In this document: positions 9,949-18,628 of the stretch, piece after piece | Layout of the letters: the number at the start of each line of letters is the position of its first letter | Position numbering within the stretch: position 1 is the stretch's first letter | NCBI RefSeq assembly: GCF_026283925.1 | Contig: NZ_JAPDPF010000004.1 | Location: forward strand, 310,001-374,000 | Source: Dyella halodurans | GTDB taxonomy: Bacteria > Pseudomonadota > Gammaproteobacteria > Xanthomonadales > Rhodanobacteraceae | Direction: 5' to 3' | DNA: 64,000 nucleotides | Made by a program: the position numbers and the translations under genes | Notes under the pieces: model-generated | What the model was told of the DNA's origin: nothing | What the model saw: the letters and a program-made list of their open reading frames with translations, nothing else | The model's database searches: none

Positions 9949-10608
9949 TCAGTTGCTCTTCGCGCCGAAGGTGGACTCGAGCACCCTCACGGCGTTTTCA
10001 TTGCCACCGACACCACGCGCCGTGATGCGATAGATATGCGTGCCTGGGTTGGATGCTCCCGTGCCCGTGCTGCTGGTGACGCCGGATTCGTGCTGCCCGC
10101 CCGCGCCTGGCGGCAACTCCGGGCCGAGATCCTCGATCAGGTAACGCGGATTGCTTGCCAACGCGGCAATCAACTTGTGCTCCGCAGAGAATCCGCTCGA
10201 ACTGGGGCTGGTGTAGTCATGCCCGCCGTTTTCACCCCTGTATTCGGTCGAGCCAGCCGTCACCCATCCACCACTCGTGCGGAACTCGATGACGTCGTTG
10301 ACCGGACTCGCCGCATCGAACACGTAGCACTCGGTGATCACGGAGGTGCCACAGTTCACGCCGCCCTGGCTGCCTGCCTTCCACAACTTCCACTCCGCGC
10401 CGCGCAACGCCGTTTCGGCCGCCATCTCGGCCATCTGGTTGTTGCGCAGGCCGCCGGCCATGCGTTCCTGCAGCAACGAGCGACCGGAAGCACTGATCGC
10501 AAGCATGGTCAGCAACAGCAGAAAGATCAGCGCCACCACCAGCACCACGCCGTGCTGAGCGCGTGGGCCGGAGCGCTTGGACCATCTGGAGAAACGTGAC
10601 GTCATCAT
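9949..10608 (-). CDS. pilX: PilX minor pilin
   Basis: 219-aa PilX/PilX-N family protein. The N-terminal helix QHGVVLVVALIFLLLLTMLAISASGRSLLQERMAGGLRNN is typical: PilX-type proteins begin with GVVLVVAL rather than FTLIEL, and the usual Glu5 is replaced. The following NQMAEMAAETALRGAEW segment is the conserved PilX signature. The ATG at 10608 has a GAGG ribosome binding site five bases upstream; a second ATG follows immediately. It lies between pilW (36-base gap) and pilY1 (17-base gap), as in Pseudomonas and Xanthomonas. Its product is an inner-membrane minor pilin that helps assemble the PilY1-bearing pilus tip complex. Confidence 0.9.
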   Translation of the reverse strand: MMTSRFSRWSKRSGPRAQHGVVLVVALIFLLLLTMLAISASGRSLLQERMAGGLRNNQMAEMAAETALRGAEWKLWKAGSQGGVNCGTSVITECYVFDAASPVNDVIEFRTSGGWVTAGSTEYRGENGGHDYTSPSSSGFSAEHKLIAALASNPRYLIEDLGPELPPGAGGQHESGVTSSTGTGASNPGTHIYRITARGVGGNENAVRVLESTFGAKSN

Positions 10609-10644
10609 GGAGTCCTCATCGCGCCCTCGCGGCCACGCGCAAGC

Positions 10645-11943
10645 TCAGGGGTTGTAATTGCGAAGCGCGACCAGCGCACTGAATTCGCGTCGAAGCATGC
10701 GATCGTCAAATCCCTGCTGCGCAGGCGTGACGGAACGGCCAGCGTCAGCGGGCGGCTTGGGCTCGGTGATGCCGTCTGAGGCATAGGTGTACCGGGTGTC
10801 ACTCGCGGCCAGCGTCGGCAGCGCTTGCTGGCCGCTCATGAGGATGCGCACCTCGATGCTCTTCACACCGCGCCACAGGCAGCCAGGATCGTTGCCCAGT
10901 TTTACCGGCACTGACGGCGGACAGTTGGTGCCGCCATCGACCTGGGCGGCGGTGAGATAACTCGTGTTGCCGTTGCTGTCCTCCACGCCGTAGAGGAAAT
11001 CCAGCCGCTCAACACCGCGGACCATCTCGCTGTCCTTGCCGTTGACGCGACGGATCAGTGCTCCGGTGGTGCTGCCATCGTCGTTCGCCACCACCTTCAG
11101 GTAATAGGTAACGGTGAGGAAATCCTTCTTGAAGTCGAACAGGCGCGGCGCGGATTGCGGCTGCAACGCCACTGGCTTGCCGGTGTTGCCATCGAGTGCC
11201 GTGCTCACCGCCGCCGGCGAGATCCGGGCACCGCCACCGTCGACGGCAAAGATTGCCGCACTGGAACAGTTCGCCAGCATCGCCAGATCACCGCTTTCGA
11301 AGTCGGTGACGGGCGGTTCGCCCCGACCTTGCTTCAGATCGATGGCGGCCACCGTGCCATCCGCGTCCGTGGTCACCGTGCTGTTGGCGCCGCCCAGCGC
11401 CCAACCCTTGGACGAATCGAGATAGCGCAGGGTGAGGACACTCGAGCCAACCACGCGGCTGTCGACGTTCGTGCCCATGTTGGGAACCTTGCTTACCACC
11501 GGCGTGCAGCTCGTACGCGTGCAGTCATAGCCACGCATGGCAAGAAACGACGGGAAGTAGTAAGGCGACGTCGGCTTGGCGGGATAGGGAGACGCGCCCC
11601 AGTTCGTGGTCACGTCGCTCATCGCGCCCACCAGGTTATTGGCGTACACCATCGGTGAGCGCAAGCCGTCGAGTAGCACGCCACTGGATGTCTGGTTGGC
11701 GAGGCCTCCGGTGTTCGTGCAGTAATGGCCATTGGCCATGCGCAGATCGCCGACCAGGCGACCTATCGCGTAGCGCCCCTCTTCCTGCAGTCGCGCCAGC
11801 TGGTTCTGCACGCGATTGCTGTGCGACGTCGTCAGGAACACGGTGATGATGCCGCCAGAGACGAGCAGGCCGAGCACCATGGCTATCATCAGTTCGACCA
11901 GCGTTACGCCAGCCTGATGGACGCGCAGACGGGGACTGGTCAT
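10645..11943 (-). CDS. pilW: PilW minor pilin
   Basis: 432-aa PilW-family protein. The prepilin motif AG/VTLVELMIAMVLGLLVSGGIITVFLTT follows a short leader MTSPRLRVHQ. The ATG at 11943 overlaps the stop of pilV (ATGA, 4 bases), which strongly supports this start over longer in-frame options. The body has the PilW features NRVQNQLARLQEEGRYAIGRLVGDLRMANGHYC and a C-terminal RREFSALVALRNYNP. PilW is a large minor pilin of the tip complex with PilV, PilX and PilY1. The predicted location is the inner membrane with a periplasmic C-terminal domain. Confidence 0.92.
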   Translation of the reverse strand: MTSPRLRVHQAGVTLVELMIAMVLGLLVSGGIITVFLTTSHSNRVQNQLARLQEEGRYAIGRLVGDLRMANGHYCTNTGGLANQTSSGVLLDGLRSPMVYANNLVGAMSDVTTNWGASPYPAKPTSPYYFPSFLAMRGYDCTRTSCTPVVSKVPNMGTNVDSRVVGSSVLTLRYLDSSKGWALGGANSTVTTDADGTVAAIDLKQGRGEPPVTDFESGDLAMLANCSSAAIFAVDGGGARISPAAVSTALDGNTGKPVALQPQSAPRLFDFKKDFLTVTYYLKVVANDDGSTTGALIRRVNGKDSEMVRGVERLDFLYGVEDSNGNTSYLTAAQVDGGTNCPPSVPVKLGNDPGCLWRGVKSIEVRILMSGQQALPTLAASDTRYTYASDGITEPKPPADAGRSVTPAQQGFDDRMLRREFSALVALRNYNP

Positions 11944-12476
11944 GGCTGAAACTCCCAGGCAAACGACTGCGTCGGCGTGTCGCTTTTGCCGGTGGCAATC
12001 ACCTTGCGCTCGGTCCAGCTGATGGTCATCGCGCAGGTCCCGCCGTAAGGTGGCCGCATGCCCATCTGCGCGCTGGGGTCGTAGCCGAGACCGGCCTTGC
12101 CGGTGCAGCTGATCGTTGCGGATGCGTCGGGCAACAGTGTCTTGAGTAGCTGGCTCCACTCATATTGGTCACGCACAGCGACCTGCGCGGGCGTGCATGG
12201 CGAGGCCTGGCTGCAGGTCTGACTGGTGGAGGTCGGGTAGCCGGCGGAACCACTGGCGTCATACGCTCCGTTCCACAGCCCGATCGGATTGGCGCGCATC
12301 CGATCAGCCATGTTGCCGGCAAGAAACGTGACCTGTGTGCGCAGGTAGGCCGCGTGGTTGGAGCGTGCCGCCATCACCATCAGTCCAGCCAGGCCAATCA
12401 GGCCAACACTGAAGATCAACACAGCCATGAGCACCTCGATCAGCGAGATGCCGCGCTGTCGCGAACGAGCCTGCAT
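11940..12476 (-). CDS. pilV: PilV minor pilin
   Basis: 178-aa PilV family protein and first gene of the minor pilin operon. Leader MQARSRQRG is followed by ISLIEVLMAVLIFSVGLIGLAGLMVMAARSN, with the type III signal Glu5 and the SVGLIGLAGLM hallmark of PilV. Two more family features are SNHAAYLRTQVTFLAGNMADRMRANP and a C-terminal Cys-containing region. The ATG at 12476 has a strong GGGGAG ribosome binding site (12489-12484) seven bases upstream, and that site lies in the right arm of a hairpin (see separate entry). No upstream pilus gene occurs in this window, so the operon is promoted from the 12505-12770 region. Confidence 0.92.
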   Translation of the reverse strand: MQARSRQRGISLIEVLMAVLIFSVGLIGLAGLMVMAARSNHAAYLRTQVTFLAGNMADRMRANPIGLWNGAYDASGSAGYPTSTSQTCSQASPCTPAQVAVRDQYEWSQLLKTLLPDASATISCTGKAGLGYDPSAQMGMRPPYGGTCAMTISWTERKVIATGKSDTPTQSFAWEFQP

Positions 12477-12485
12477 ATGGAGTCT

Positions 12486-12504
12486 CCCCTGGTGCCGTCA
12501 GGGG
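12486..12504 (-). promoter_or_regulatory. Hairpin overlapping the pilV ribosome binding site
   Basis: On the pilV mRNA a perfect 6-bp stem CCCCTG/CAGGGG with a 7-nt loop ends inside the GGGGAG ribosome binding site, seven bases before the ATG. The structure would partly mask the site. A regulatory role is inference; the stem is short. Confidence 0.4.
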
Positions 12505-12770
12505 ACTTTAATCAGATGAATTCGTACGTAAATACTTGCGATGATGGGCGGTATGAAACCCCCGACGAACGGCAAGTTCATGCAATTGAATCGAGACGCA
12601 GATCAAACTAAAGGCGAAAGCTGCTTGAAATCAGTTGCTTGACGCAGTCCGGGTGGATGGCCCCTGCGTCAATCTCGCAATATATTGCCGGGCGCATAGC
12701 GGCGTGATGCGCTACGTTCGGGTCCCGCTGCCAAGTAGGACCTGGCCGGCATTTGCGCCGCACGATGAAA
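12505..12770. other. Gene-free region upstream of the pilus operon with palindromes
   Basis: No credible gene is visible. The region holds a 9-bp perfect inverted repeat, TTGACGCAG at 12639-12647 and CTGCGTCAA at 12664-12672 with a 16-bp spacer, and a 12-bp perfect palindrome GCAATATATTGC at 12677-12688. I could not find a convincing sigma-70 or sigma-54 promoter for pilV, but the promoter must lie here unless transcription comes through tRNA-Thr, which is unlikely because of the terminator at 12771-12802. Confidence 0.5.
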
Positions 12771-12802
12771 ACACAAAGGCCCGCTTGCGCGGGCCTTTGT
12801 GT
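12771..12802 (-). terminator. Intrinsic terminator after tRNA-Thr
   Basis: A perfect 14-bp stem (ACACAAAGGCCCGC and its complement) with a 4-nt loop lies 6 bases beyond the CCA end of tRNA-Thr on the minus strand. The outer A/T pairs supply the U-rich side. It separates tRNA-Thr (and ispH read-through) from the pilus operon. Confidence 0.8.
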
Positions 12803-12808
12803 TGAAAC

Positions 12809-12884
12809 TGGTGCCGGAAATAGGAATCGAACCTACGACCTACGCATTACGAATGCGCCGCTCTACCAACTGAGCTATTCCGGC
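12809..12884 (-). tRNA. tRNA-Thr(CGT)
   Basis: 76-nt cloverleaf with encoded CCA. The acceptor stem begins GCCGGAA and pairs with TTCCGGC; the D-arm is AGCTCAGTTGGTAGAGC, the anticodon arm GCATT-CGT-AATGC (anticodon at 12851-12849) and the T-arm GTAGGTTCGATTCCTAT. It decodes ACG. It lies downstream of ispH but has its own good promoter (12897-12925) and is followed by a strong terminator. Confidence 0.97.
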
Positions 12885-12896
12885 GAGGAACCGCCA

Positions 12897-12925
12897 ATTC
12901 TACGGAGCTGAGGGAAACCGTGCAA
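12897..12925 (-). promoter_or_regulatory. Sigma-70 promoter of tRNA-Thr
   Basis: Read on the minus strand: -35 TTGCAC (12925-12920), 17-bp spacer, -10 TAGAAT (12902-12897), then 12 bases to the mature 5' end of tRNA-Thr. It overlaps the ispH 3' untranslated region. Confidence 0.75.
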
Positions 12926-12936
12926 GACGTTCGCGC

Positions 12937-13896
12937 TTACAGGCTCGCGGAAGAACTGCCTACCATGCGCAGTTCCTTGGGTAGCGCGAACGTGATGGTT
13001 TCCGGTTCGCCGTCGAGCTCGCGCACTTCACCCGCGCCCCAGGACTGCAGCCGCGCGATCACGTCGCGAACAAGTTTTTCCGGTGCTGAGGCCCCGGCCG
13101 TCAGGCCAATGCGCGTGACGCCGTCGAGCCAGCTGCGCTCGATATGTTCGGCGCCATCGATCAGAAAAGAGCGCACGCCCTGCTTTTCAGCCAGTTCGCG
13201 CAGGCGATTGGAGTTGGAACTGTTCACCGAACCCACGACCAGCATCAGATCCACCGCATCGGCCAGGCGGCGCACGGCATCCTGGCGATTCTGCGTGGCG
13301 TAGCAGATGTCGTCCTTGCGCGGCCCCTCGATATCCGGGAATTTCTCGCGCAGCGCGGCAATGATGGCCTTGGTGTCATCCACTGACAGCGTGGTCTGGG
13401 TGACGTAGGAAAGCTCATGCGGGAATTTCGGTTCCAGCGTAGCCACGCACTCGACCGACTCGACCAGGAGGATTTCACCCGTATTCGCGGGATTCCATTG
13501 GCCCATGGTGCCTTCGACTTCCGGATGGCCCGCATGACCGACCAGCACCACGCTGCGTCCCAGGCGTCCCAGCCGCGCCACTTCCATATGCACCTTGGTG
13601 ACCAGCGGACAAGTGGCGTCGAATACGTTGAGCTTGCGCTGGTCGGCCTCTTCGCGCACCGCCTTGGAAACGCCATGCGCACTGAAGATCACGGTGGCGC
13701 CATCGGGCACCTCGTGCAGCTCCTCGACGAACACCGCGCCATCGGCGCGCAGCTTGTCGACCACGTAGCGGTTGTGCACCACTTCGTGGCGCACGTAGAT
13801 CGGCGCGCCATAGGATTCGAGCGCCCGCTCGACGATGGCGATCGCACGGTCCACGCCGGCGCAAAATCCACGGGGGTTGGCGAGCAGGATATCCAC
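12937..13896 (-). CDS. ispH: IspH, 4-hydroxy-3-methylbut-2-enyl diphosphate reductase
   Basis: Last enzyme of the MEP isoprenoid pathway: a cytosolic [4Fe-4S] protein that converts HMBPP to IPP and DMAPP. The protein starts [19 protein letters not shown], with the first cluster Cys in GFCAG, the second in [11 protein letters not shown] and the third in [14 protein letters not shown]; the substrate-binding [12 protein letters not shown] is intact. I chose the GTG at 13896 because GGAG lies five bases upstream and the resulting 319 aa match the family (316 in E. coli); an ATG at 13938 would add 14 unconserved residues. It follows lspA in the same direction, the usual ileS-lspA-ispH order, but without the fkpB gene found between them in E. 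coli. Confidence 0.95.
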   Translation of the reverse strand: MDILLANPRGFCAGVDRAIAIVERALESYGAPIYVRHEVVHNRYVVDKLRADGAVFVEELHEVPDGATVIFSAHGVSKAVREEADQRKLNVFDATCPLVTKVHMEVARLGRLGRSVVLVGHAGHPEVEGTMGQWNPANTGEILLVESVECVATLEPKFPHELSYVTQTTLSVDDTKAIIAALREKFPDIEGPRKDDICYATQNRQDAVRRLADAVDLMLVVGSVNSSNSNRLRELAEKQGVRSFLIDGAEHIERSWLDGVTRIGLTAGASAPEKLVRDVIARLQSWGAGEVRELDGEPETITFALPKELRMVGSSSASL

Positions 13897-13975
13897 GGAG
13901 GCTCCGAAGCTGGAATCGGTCGACTGACTGGCCCGCATTATCGCACGGCCCGCCCGGGGGCACGTTAGCGGGCGC

Positions 13976-14467
13976 TCAGGCCTTGGCCTTGCCCGAGAAC
14001 AGGCCAAACGCGATCAGCATGACGGCGCCCACGGTGATGCCGCAATCGGCCACGTTGAATACCGGATAGCTCCACTGGCGGTAGTACACCTGGATGAAGT
14101 CGGTGACCTGGGCCGCGTGCAGCCGATCGATCAGGTTGCCCAGTGCGCCGCCGATGATGAGACCGAGCGGCAGGGCCGTACGCCAATCTCTTCGCGGCGT
14201 GCGGGCCAGCCACACCACCAGCACGCTGGTGATCACCAGGGCCAGCAGGACAAAGAACCAACGCTGCCATCCCGCACTGTCCGCCAGGAAGCTGAACGCT
14301 GCACCGGTATTGAAGGCCAGCGTCCAGTTCAGAAATCCCGGAATGACCGGATGCGGCATGCCCGCCGGTTGCAACGCACCCAAGGCCCACCATTTGCTGA
14401 GCTGGTCGAGCACGATGACGGCTACGGAGAGCCACAGCCAGGGGAGTGCGTTGGGTTTGGATTTCAT
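13976..14467 (-). CDS. lspA: LspA, lipoprotein signal peptidase (signal peptidase II)
   Basis: 163-aa inner-membrane aspartyl protease that removes signal peptides from prolipoproteins. Conserved blocks are [13 protein letters not shown] near the N-terminus, [12 protein letters not shown] (the NxGAAF box), [10 protein letters not shown] containing one catalytic Asp, and [12 protein letters not shown] containing the other. Four transmembrane helices are apparent. The ATG at 14467 is chosen ([10 protein letters not shown]); an in-frame TTG two codons upstream is possible. A 184-base gap containing a repeat element separates it from ileS. Confidence 0.95.
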   Translation of the reverse strand: MKSKPNALPWLWLSVAVIVLDQLSKWWALGALQPAGMPHPVIPGFLNWTLAFNTGAAFSFLADSAGWQRWFFVLLALVITSVLVVWLARTPRRDWRTALPLGLIIGGALGNLIDRLHAAQVTDFIQVYYRQWSYPVFNVADCGITVGAVMLIAFGLFSGKAKA

Positions 14468-14493
14468 AGGCAAGTCACGGTGGCGAATTAACC

Positions 14494-14643
14494 CCCTCTC
14501 CCCTGCGGGGAGAGGGCTGGGGTGAGGGGAAAATCTTGCGACAAGAGAGAGCGAAGCGGCTTTCTTTGCAACGTGGTCGCGAGCACCCGCCCTTTACCCC
14601 CTTTTAGGGGCTCACCTCGGTCCTCTCCCCGGAGGGGAGAGGA
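14494..14643. repeat. MITE-like element with inverted hairpin repeats
   Basis: Two hairpins face each other across about 150 bp between ileS and lspA: 10-bp arms CCCTCTCCCC/GGGGAGAGGG (14494-14516) and TCCTCTCCCC/GGGGAGAGGA (14621-14643). Each is flanked internally by a related GGGGTGAG / CTCACC segment in opposite orientation, so the element is an imperfect terminal inverted repeat. The CCCTCTCCCC hairpin type is common between genes in xanthomonads and relatives (established knowledge). No coding capacity. Confidence 0.6.
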
Positions 14644-14651
14644 GGAAAGTG

Positions 14652-17516
14652 CTAGAACCAGCGGCGGTCTTCGCCCGGGCCTTCCACATTGCTGATGCAG
14701 CGATCGCACAGCTCCGGATGTGCGGCGTGCGTGCCGACGTCCTCGCGGCGGTGCCAGCAGCGCACGCACTTGGCGGCGTCGCTCACCGTGGCGGAGACCC
14801 AAACGTCAGCGCCTTCCAACTCGGTCAGCACGGCGTCGGCCGGCTGGCCACCGGCCAGATCCATGCGCAGCTCGGAAGTGATGAAGAAGAAGCGCAGCTC
14901 GGAGGCCACCGGCGCATAACGCGACACGATGGCCTGGTCGGCATGAATCGCCAGCTTCGCTTCCAGCGAGGCGCCGATCTGCTCGCCCTTGCGCATGCCT
15001 TCGAGCACGCGCGAGGCCGTGTCACGGATGGCCAACAAGTCGGACCAGTAGCGACGCTGCTCGGGCGAACCCTGAGTGGCGGTCAGGCCGTCGTACCAGG
15101 TTTCGAACAGCACGCTTTCGCTGCGCTCGCCCGGCAGGCTCTGCCAGATTTCCTCGGCGGTGAACGTCAACACCGGCGCCAGCCAGCGCACCAGCGCTTC
15201 GGCGATGCGGTACATCGCGCTCTGCGCGCTGCGGCGACCGTGGCTGTCGGTCGGCATCGTGTAGAGCCGGTCCTTGGTGATGTCGAGATACAGCGCACCG
15301 AGCTCGTTGGTGCAGAAGTTCTGCACGCGCTGCACGATCTCGGGGAAGTCGTAGCGGTCGTACGCCGCCGCCACCGCCTGCTGCACGTCATGCGCCTGCT
15401 GCACCGCCCACTGGTCCAGCAACAGGCTCTGCTCCACCGGCATGAGGTGCTTGCCCGGGTCGAAGCCATCGAGGTTGCCGAGCAGGAAGCGCGCGGTATT
15501 GCGGATACGCCGATAGGTATCGGACACGCGCTTCAGGATCTCGTCCGACAGCGACATCTCGTTGCGGTAGTCGGTCGAGCAGATCCATAGGCGCAGGATG
15601 TCCGCGCCCAGCGTCTTCATGATGTCCTGCGGCTCGATGCCGTTGCCCAGCGACTTGGACATCTTGCGGCCCTGCGCATCCACGGTGAAACCGTGGGTGA
15701 GCACGTCGTCATACGGCGCACGCGCAAACATGGCGGCCGAGGTCAGCAAGGACGACTGGAACCAGCCGCGATGCTGATCCGAACCTTCCAGATACATCAC
15801 CTTGTAGCTGCCCGCGTTGCCCTGCTGCAGCTCCGGGCGCTGGCCAACCACGGCGAAGTGGCTGACGCCGGAGTCGAACCACACGTCGAGCACGTCGAGG
15901 ACTTTCTCGTAGTCCTTCGCCTGGTCGCCAAGCAGCTCGGCTGCATCCAGCGCATACCACGCGTCGATGCCGCCCTGCTCCATGCGCTTGGCCACCTGTT
16001 CCAGCAGCGCGACGCTGTCCGGATGGGGTTCCTGCGTCGCCTTGTGCACGAACAAGGCGATCGGCACGCCCCAGGTGCGCTGACGCGAGATGCACCAGTC
16101 CGGACGATCGCCGACCATGCCGGCGATGCGCTCCTCGCCCCAGCCCGGCACCCAGCGCACCTGCTTGATCGCATCGAGCGCGGTCTGACGCAGCCCCTGC
16201 TGCTCCATGCTGATGAACCACTGCGGTGTGGTGCGGAAGATCACCGGCGTCTTGTGGCGCCAGCAATGCGGATAGCTGTGCTCGATCTTGACGAACGCCA
16301 GCAGCACGCCCTGGCGGCGCAGCAGGTCGACGATGGCGTCGTTGGCCTTCCACACATGCAGGCCAGCGATGACCGTGCCATCCGCTGCCGCCGGCGTGTC
16401 GGCGCGATAAGTGCCGCGGCTCTCGATGTAGTTGAGCGTCTCGATGCCGTACTTGCGCGACACCACGAAGTCTTCCACGCCGTGATCGGGCGAGGTGTGC
16501 ACGGCACCGGTACCGTCCTCGGCCGACACGTGTTCGCCGAGCAACACCGGCACTTCGCGCGGGTAGAACGGATGCTTCAGCAGGACGCCCTCGAGCGCCT
16601 GGCCAGCTGCGTGGCCGAGCACCTGTGCGTGCTCCAGGCCATAACGCTGCGCAGCCTTCTCGGCCAGTGCGCTGGCAACCACCAGCAGCACGCGCCGGCC
16701 GTCGCGCGGCTGGGCTTCGATCAATGCGTATTCCAGTTCCGCGCCCAGCGAGACGGCCAAGCTTTCCGGCAGCGTCCACGGCGTAGTGGTCCAGATCGGC
16801 ACGGCGACGATGGCGTCGCCTGCGTCCACGCCGAATTTCTGTGCGAGCGCCTTCGCGTCGACGGCGTCATAGGCCACATCGACGGCCGGCGAGGTCTTGT
16901 CGGCATACTCGATTTCCGCTTCGGCCAGGGCCGAGCCGCAATCGAAGCACCAGTACACCGGCTTGGCGCCGCGTACCACGTGGCCGTTGGCAACGATCTT
17001 TGCCAACGCACGCACCATGTCGGCCTCGTACTTGAAATCCATCGTGCGGTACGGACGATCCCAGTCGCCCAGCACGCCCAGGCGCTTGAAGTCGGTGCGC
17101 TGCAGGTCAATCTGCTGCTGCGCGTATTCGCGGCACTTCTGGCGGAAGGCGGCGGCGTCGAGCTTGTCGCCCGCCTTGCCGAATTTCTTCTCGACCGCGA
17201 TCTCGATCGGCAGGCCGTGGCAGTCCCAGCCCGGCACGTAAGGCGCACGGTAGCCGGCCAGCAGGCGCGATTTCACCACCACGTCCTTCAGCACCTTGTT
17301 GACCGCATGGCCCAGGTGGATGGCGCCGTTCGCATACGGCGGGCCGTCGTGCAGCACGAACACCTTGTCGCGCCCGGCGGCGCGCTGCTGGATCTGCGCG
17401 TAGCGCCCGACCTGCTCCCAATCGGCCAGCCATTTCGGCTCGCGCTTCGGCAGGTCGCCGCGCATCGAGAATTCCGTCTGCGGCAGGTTGATGGTGTTCT
17501 TGTAGTCCTGAGTCAT
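14652..17516 (-). CDS. ileS: IleS, isoleucyl-tRNA synthetase
   Basis: 954-aa class Ia aminoacyl-tRNA synthetase. The HIGH signature appears as [15 protein letters not shown] and the KMSKS loop as [14 protein letters not shown]. The CP1 editing domain carries [15 protein letters not shown] and the [17 protein letters not shown] segment. The C-terminal zinc finger is complete ([12 protein letters not shown] and [10 protein letters not shown]). The ATG at 17516 gives [16 protein letters not shown], which aligns with the E. coli start MSDYKSTLNLPET; an upstream ATG at 17588 would add 24 unconserved residues. It lies between ribF and lspA, the conserved gammaproteobacterial order. Confidence 0.97.
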   Translation of the reverse strand: MTQDYKNTINLPQTEFSMRGDLPKREPKWLADWEQVGRYAQIQQRAAGRDKVFVLHDGPPYANGAIHLGHAVNKVLKDVVVKSRLLAGYRAPYVPGWDCHGLPIEIAVEKKFGKAGDKLDAAAFRQKCREYAQQQIDLQRTDFKRLGVLGDWDRPYRTMDFKYEADMVRALAKIVANGHVVRGAKPVYWCFDCGSALAEAEIEYADKTSPAVDVAYDAVDAKALAQKFGVDAGDAIVAVPIWTTTPWTLPESLAVSLGAELEYALIEAQPRDGRRVLLVVASALAEKAAQRYGLEHAQVLGHAAGQALEGVLLKHPFYPREVPVLLGEHVSAEDGTGAVHTSPDHGVEDFVVSRKYGIETLNYIESRGTYRADTPAAADGTVIAGLHVWKANDAIVDLLRRQGVLLAFVKIEHSYPHCWRHKTPVIFRTTPQWFISMEQQGLRQTALDAIKQVRWVPGWGEERIAGMVGDRPDWCISRQRTWGVPIALFVHKATQEPHPDSVALLEQVAKRMEQGGIDAWYALDAAELLGDQAKDYEKVLDVLDVWFDSGVSHFAVVGQRPELQQGNAGSYKVMYLEGSDQHRGWFQSSLLTSAAMFARAPYDDVLTHGFTVDAQGRKMSKSLGNGIEPQDIMKTLGADILRLWICSTDYRNEMSLSDEILKRVSDTYRRIRNTARFLLGNLDGFDPGKHLMPVEQSLLLDQWAVQQAHDVQQAVAAAYDRYDFPEIVQRVQNFCTNELGALYLDITKDRLYTMPTDSHGRRSAQSAMYRIAEALVRWLAPVLTFTAEEIWQSLPGERSESVLFETWYDGLTATQGSPEQRRYWSDLLAIRDTASRVLEGMRKGEQIGASLEAKLAIHADQAIVSRYAPVASELRFFFITSELRMDLAGGQPADAVLTELEGADVWVSATVSDAAKCVRCWHRREDVGTHAAHPELCDRCISNVEGPGEDRRWF

Positions 17517-17628
17517 TGCTTGAATGCCGTCGGGTTGTGCCTGGCGCGGGCATGCCGCGCCGTTGCTCATTGCTGTCGGGGTCGCCATGGACTTGGCGAA
17601 AGCGCCAACGTTACCGGATTTGGGGCGC

Positions 17629-18582
17629 CTACGCCTCGCTGAGACGCGGATTCATGCCCAGCAGCTCACGTGCCTGGCGCGAGTCCTGCACCATCTGCGC
17701 CTTAAGCGCGTCCAGATCATCGAATTTCAGCTCGTCACGCAGCTTGGCCACGAACTCCACCGCCATGCGCTGGCCGTAAAGATCGCCATCGAAATCGAAC
17801 AGATGCACCTCCAGCAACGGCTCGGCGACCTCGTTGATGGTCGGCCTGATGCCGAGGCTGGCCACGCCAGGCCAGCTGCACTCGCCCTCACCCAGCCCCA
17901 CGCGCACGGCGAAGATGCCATGGACCGGGCTGGTGCGCTCACGCAGATGAATATTGGCGGTGGGATAGCCCAGCGTACGACCCAGCTGATGACCGTATTC
18001 CACCTTGCCCTCGATCACGAACGGACGGCCAAGCAGCGGGGCCGCGCCGGCGAACTCGCCCGCCGCCAGCAGCATGCGCACGCGCGTGGCGGAAATCCGC
18101 GCACCATCCAGCAACACGGGCGGCATCGTGCGGGCCACATAGCCCTTTTCGGCGCCCAGGGTCTGCAGCATGGCCACATCGCCGCCACGCTTGTGGCCAA
18201 AACGGAAGTCGCCACCGACCCAGACTTCGCGCGCGCCAATCCGGTCAACCAGCACGCGCTGCACGAAATCCTCGGCCGACATCTGCGTCAACGCATGGTT
18301 GAAACGCAGCAGCAGCACCTGCTCCATGCCGGCCGCATCGAAGCCAAGCAGTTTCTCGCGCACGCTGGAAAGCCGCGGCACCGGCTCAGGCGAAAAGTAG
18401 GCCCGCGGCAGTGGCTCGAAGCTCACCACCACCGGCGTCAGCCCGCGTTCGGTCGCGCGCGCGCGCACCTCCGCCAGCAAGGCCTGGTGGCCTCGATGAA
18501 GGCCATCGAACGCGCCAACGGCAACCACGCTGCCGCCGGGAGCCAGACAGGTGCCGGCGACATCCCTGGAAAGTCTCATCAT
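17629..18582 (-). CDS. ribF: RibF, bifunctional riboflavin kinase / FAD synthetase
   Basis: 317-aa cytosolic enzyme making FMN and FAD from riboflavin. The N-terminal FAD synthetase (nucleotidyltransferase) domain has [17 protein letters not shown] with the HxGH-like GLHRGH motif and later [15 protein letters not shown] (the ISSTxxR motif). The C-terminal flavokinase domain has [13 protein letters not shown] (the PTAN motif) and [38 protein letters not shown]. Two adjacent ATGs (18582, 18579) could start translation. It lies between murJ (46-base gap) and ileS (112-base gap). Confidence 0.96.
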   Translation of the reverse strand: MMRLSRDVAGTCLAPGGSVVAVGAFDGLHRGHQALLAEVRARATERGLTPVVVSFEPLPRAYFSPEPVPRLSSVREKLLGFDAAGMEQVLLLRFNHALTQMSAEDFVQRVLVDRIGAREVWVGGDFRFGHKRGGDVAMLQTLGAEKGYVARTMPPVLLDGARISATRVRMLLAAGEFAGAAPLLGRPFVIEGKVEYGHQLGRTLGYPTANIHLRERTSPVHGIFAVRVGLGEGECSWPGVASLGIRPTINEVAEPLLEVHLFDFDGDLYGQRMAVEFVAKLRDELKFDDLDALKAQMVQDSRQARELLGMNPRLSEA

Positions 18583-18628
18583 TCAGCGAGTATAGCCGCT
18601 GCGCTGCCCGCCCCGCCTTGCTTGACCG

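Noticed and set aside
14468-14651. Small gene between ileS and lspA
   Set aside because: Only short repeat-derived frames; the region is explained by the inverted hairpin element.
15693-17642. 649-residue open frame antisense to ileS
   Set aside because: Shadow of the conserved IleS coding sequence; no family features.
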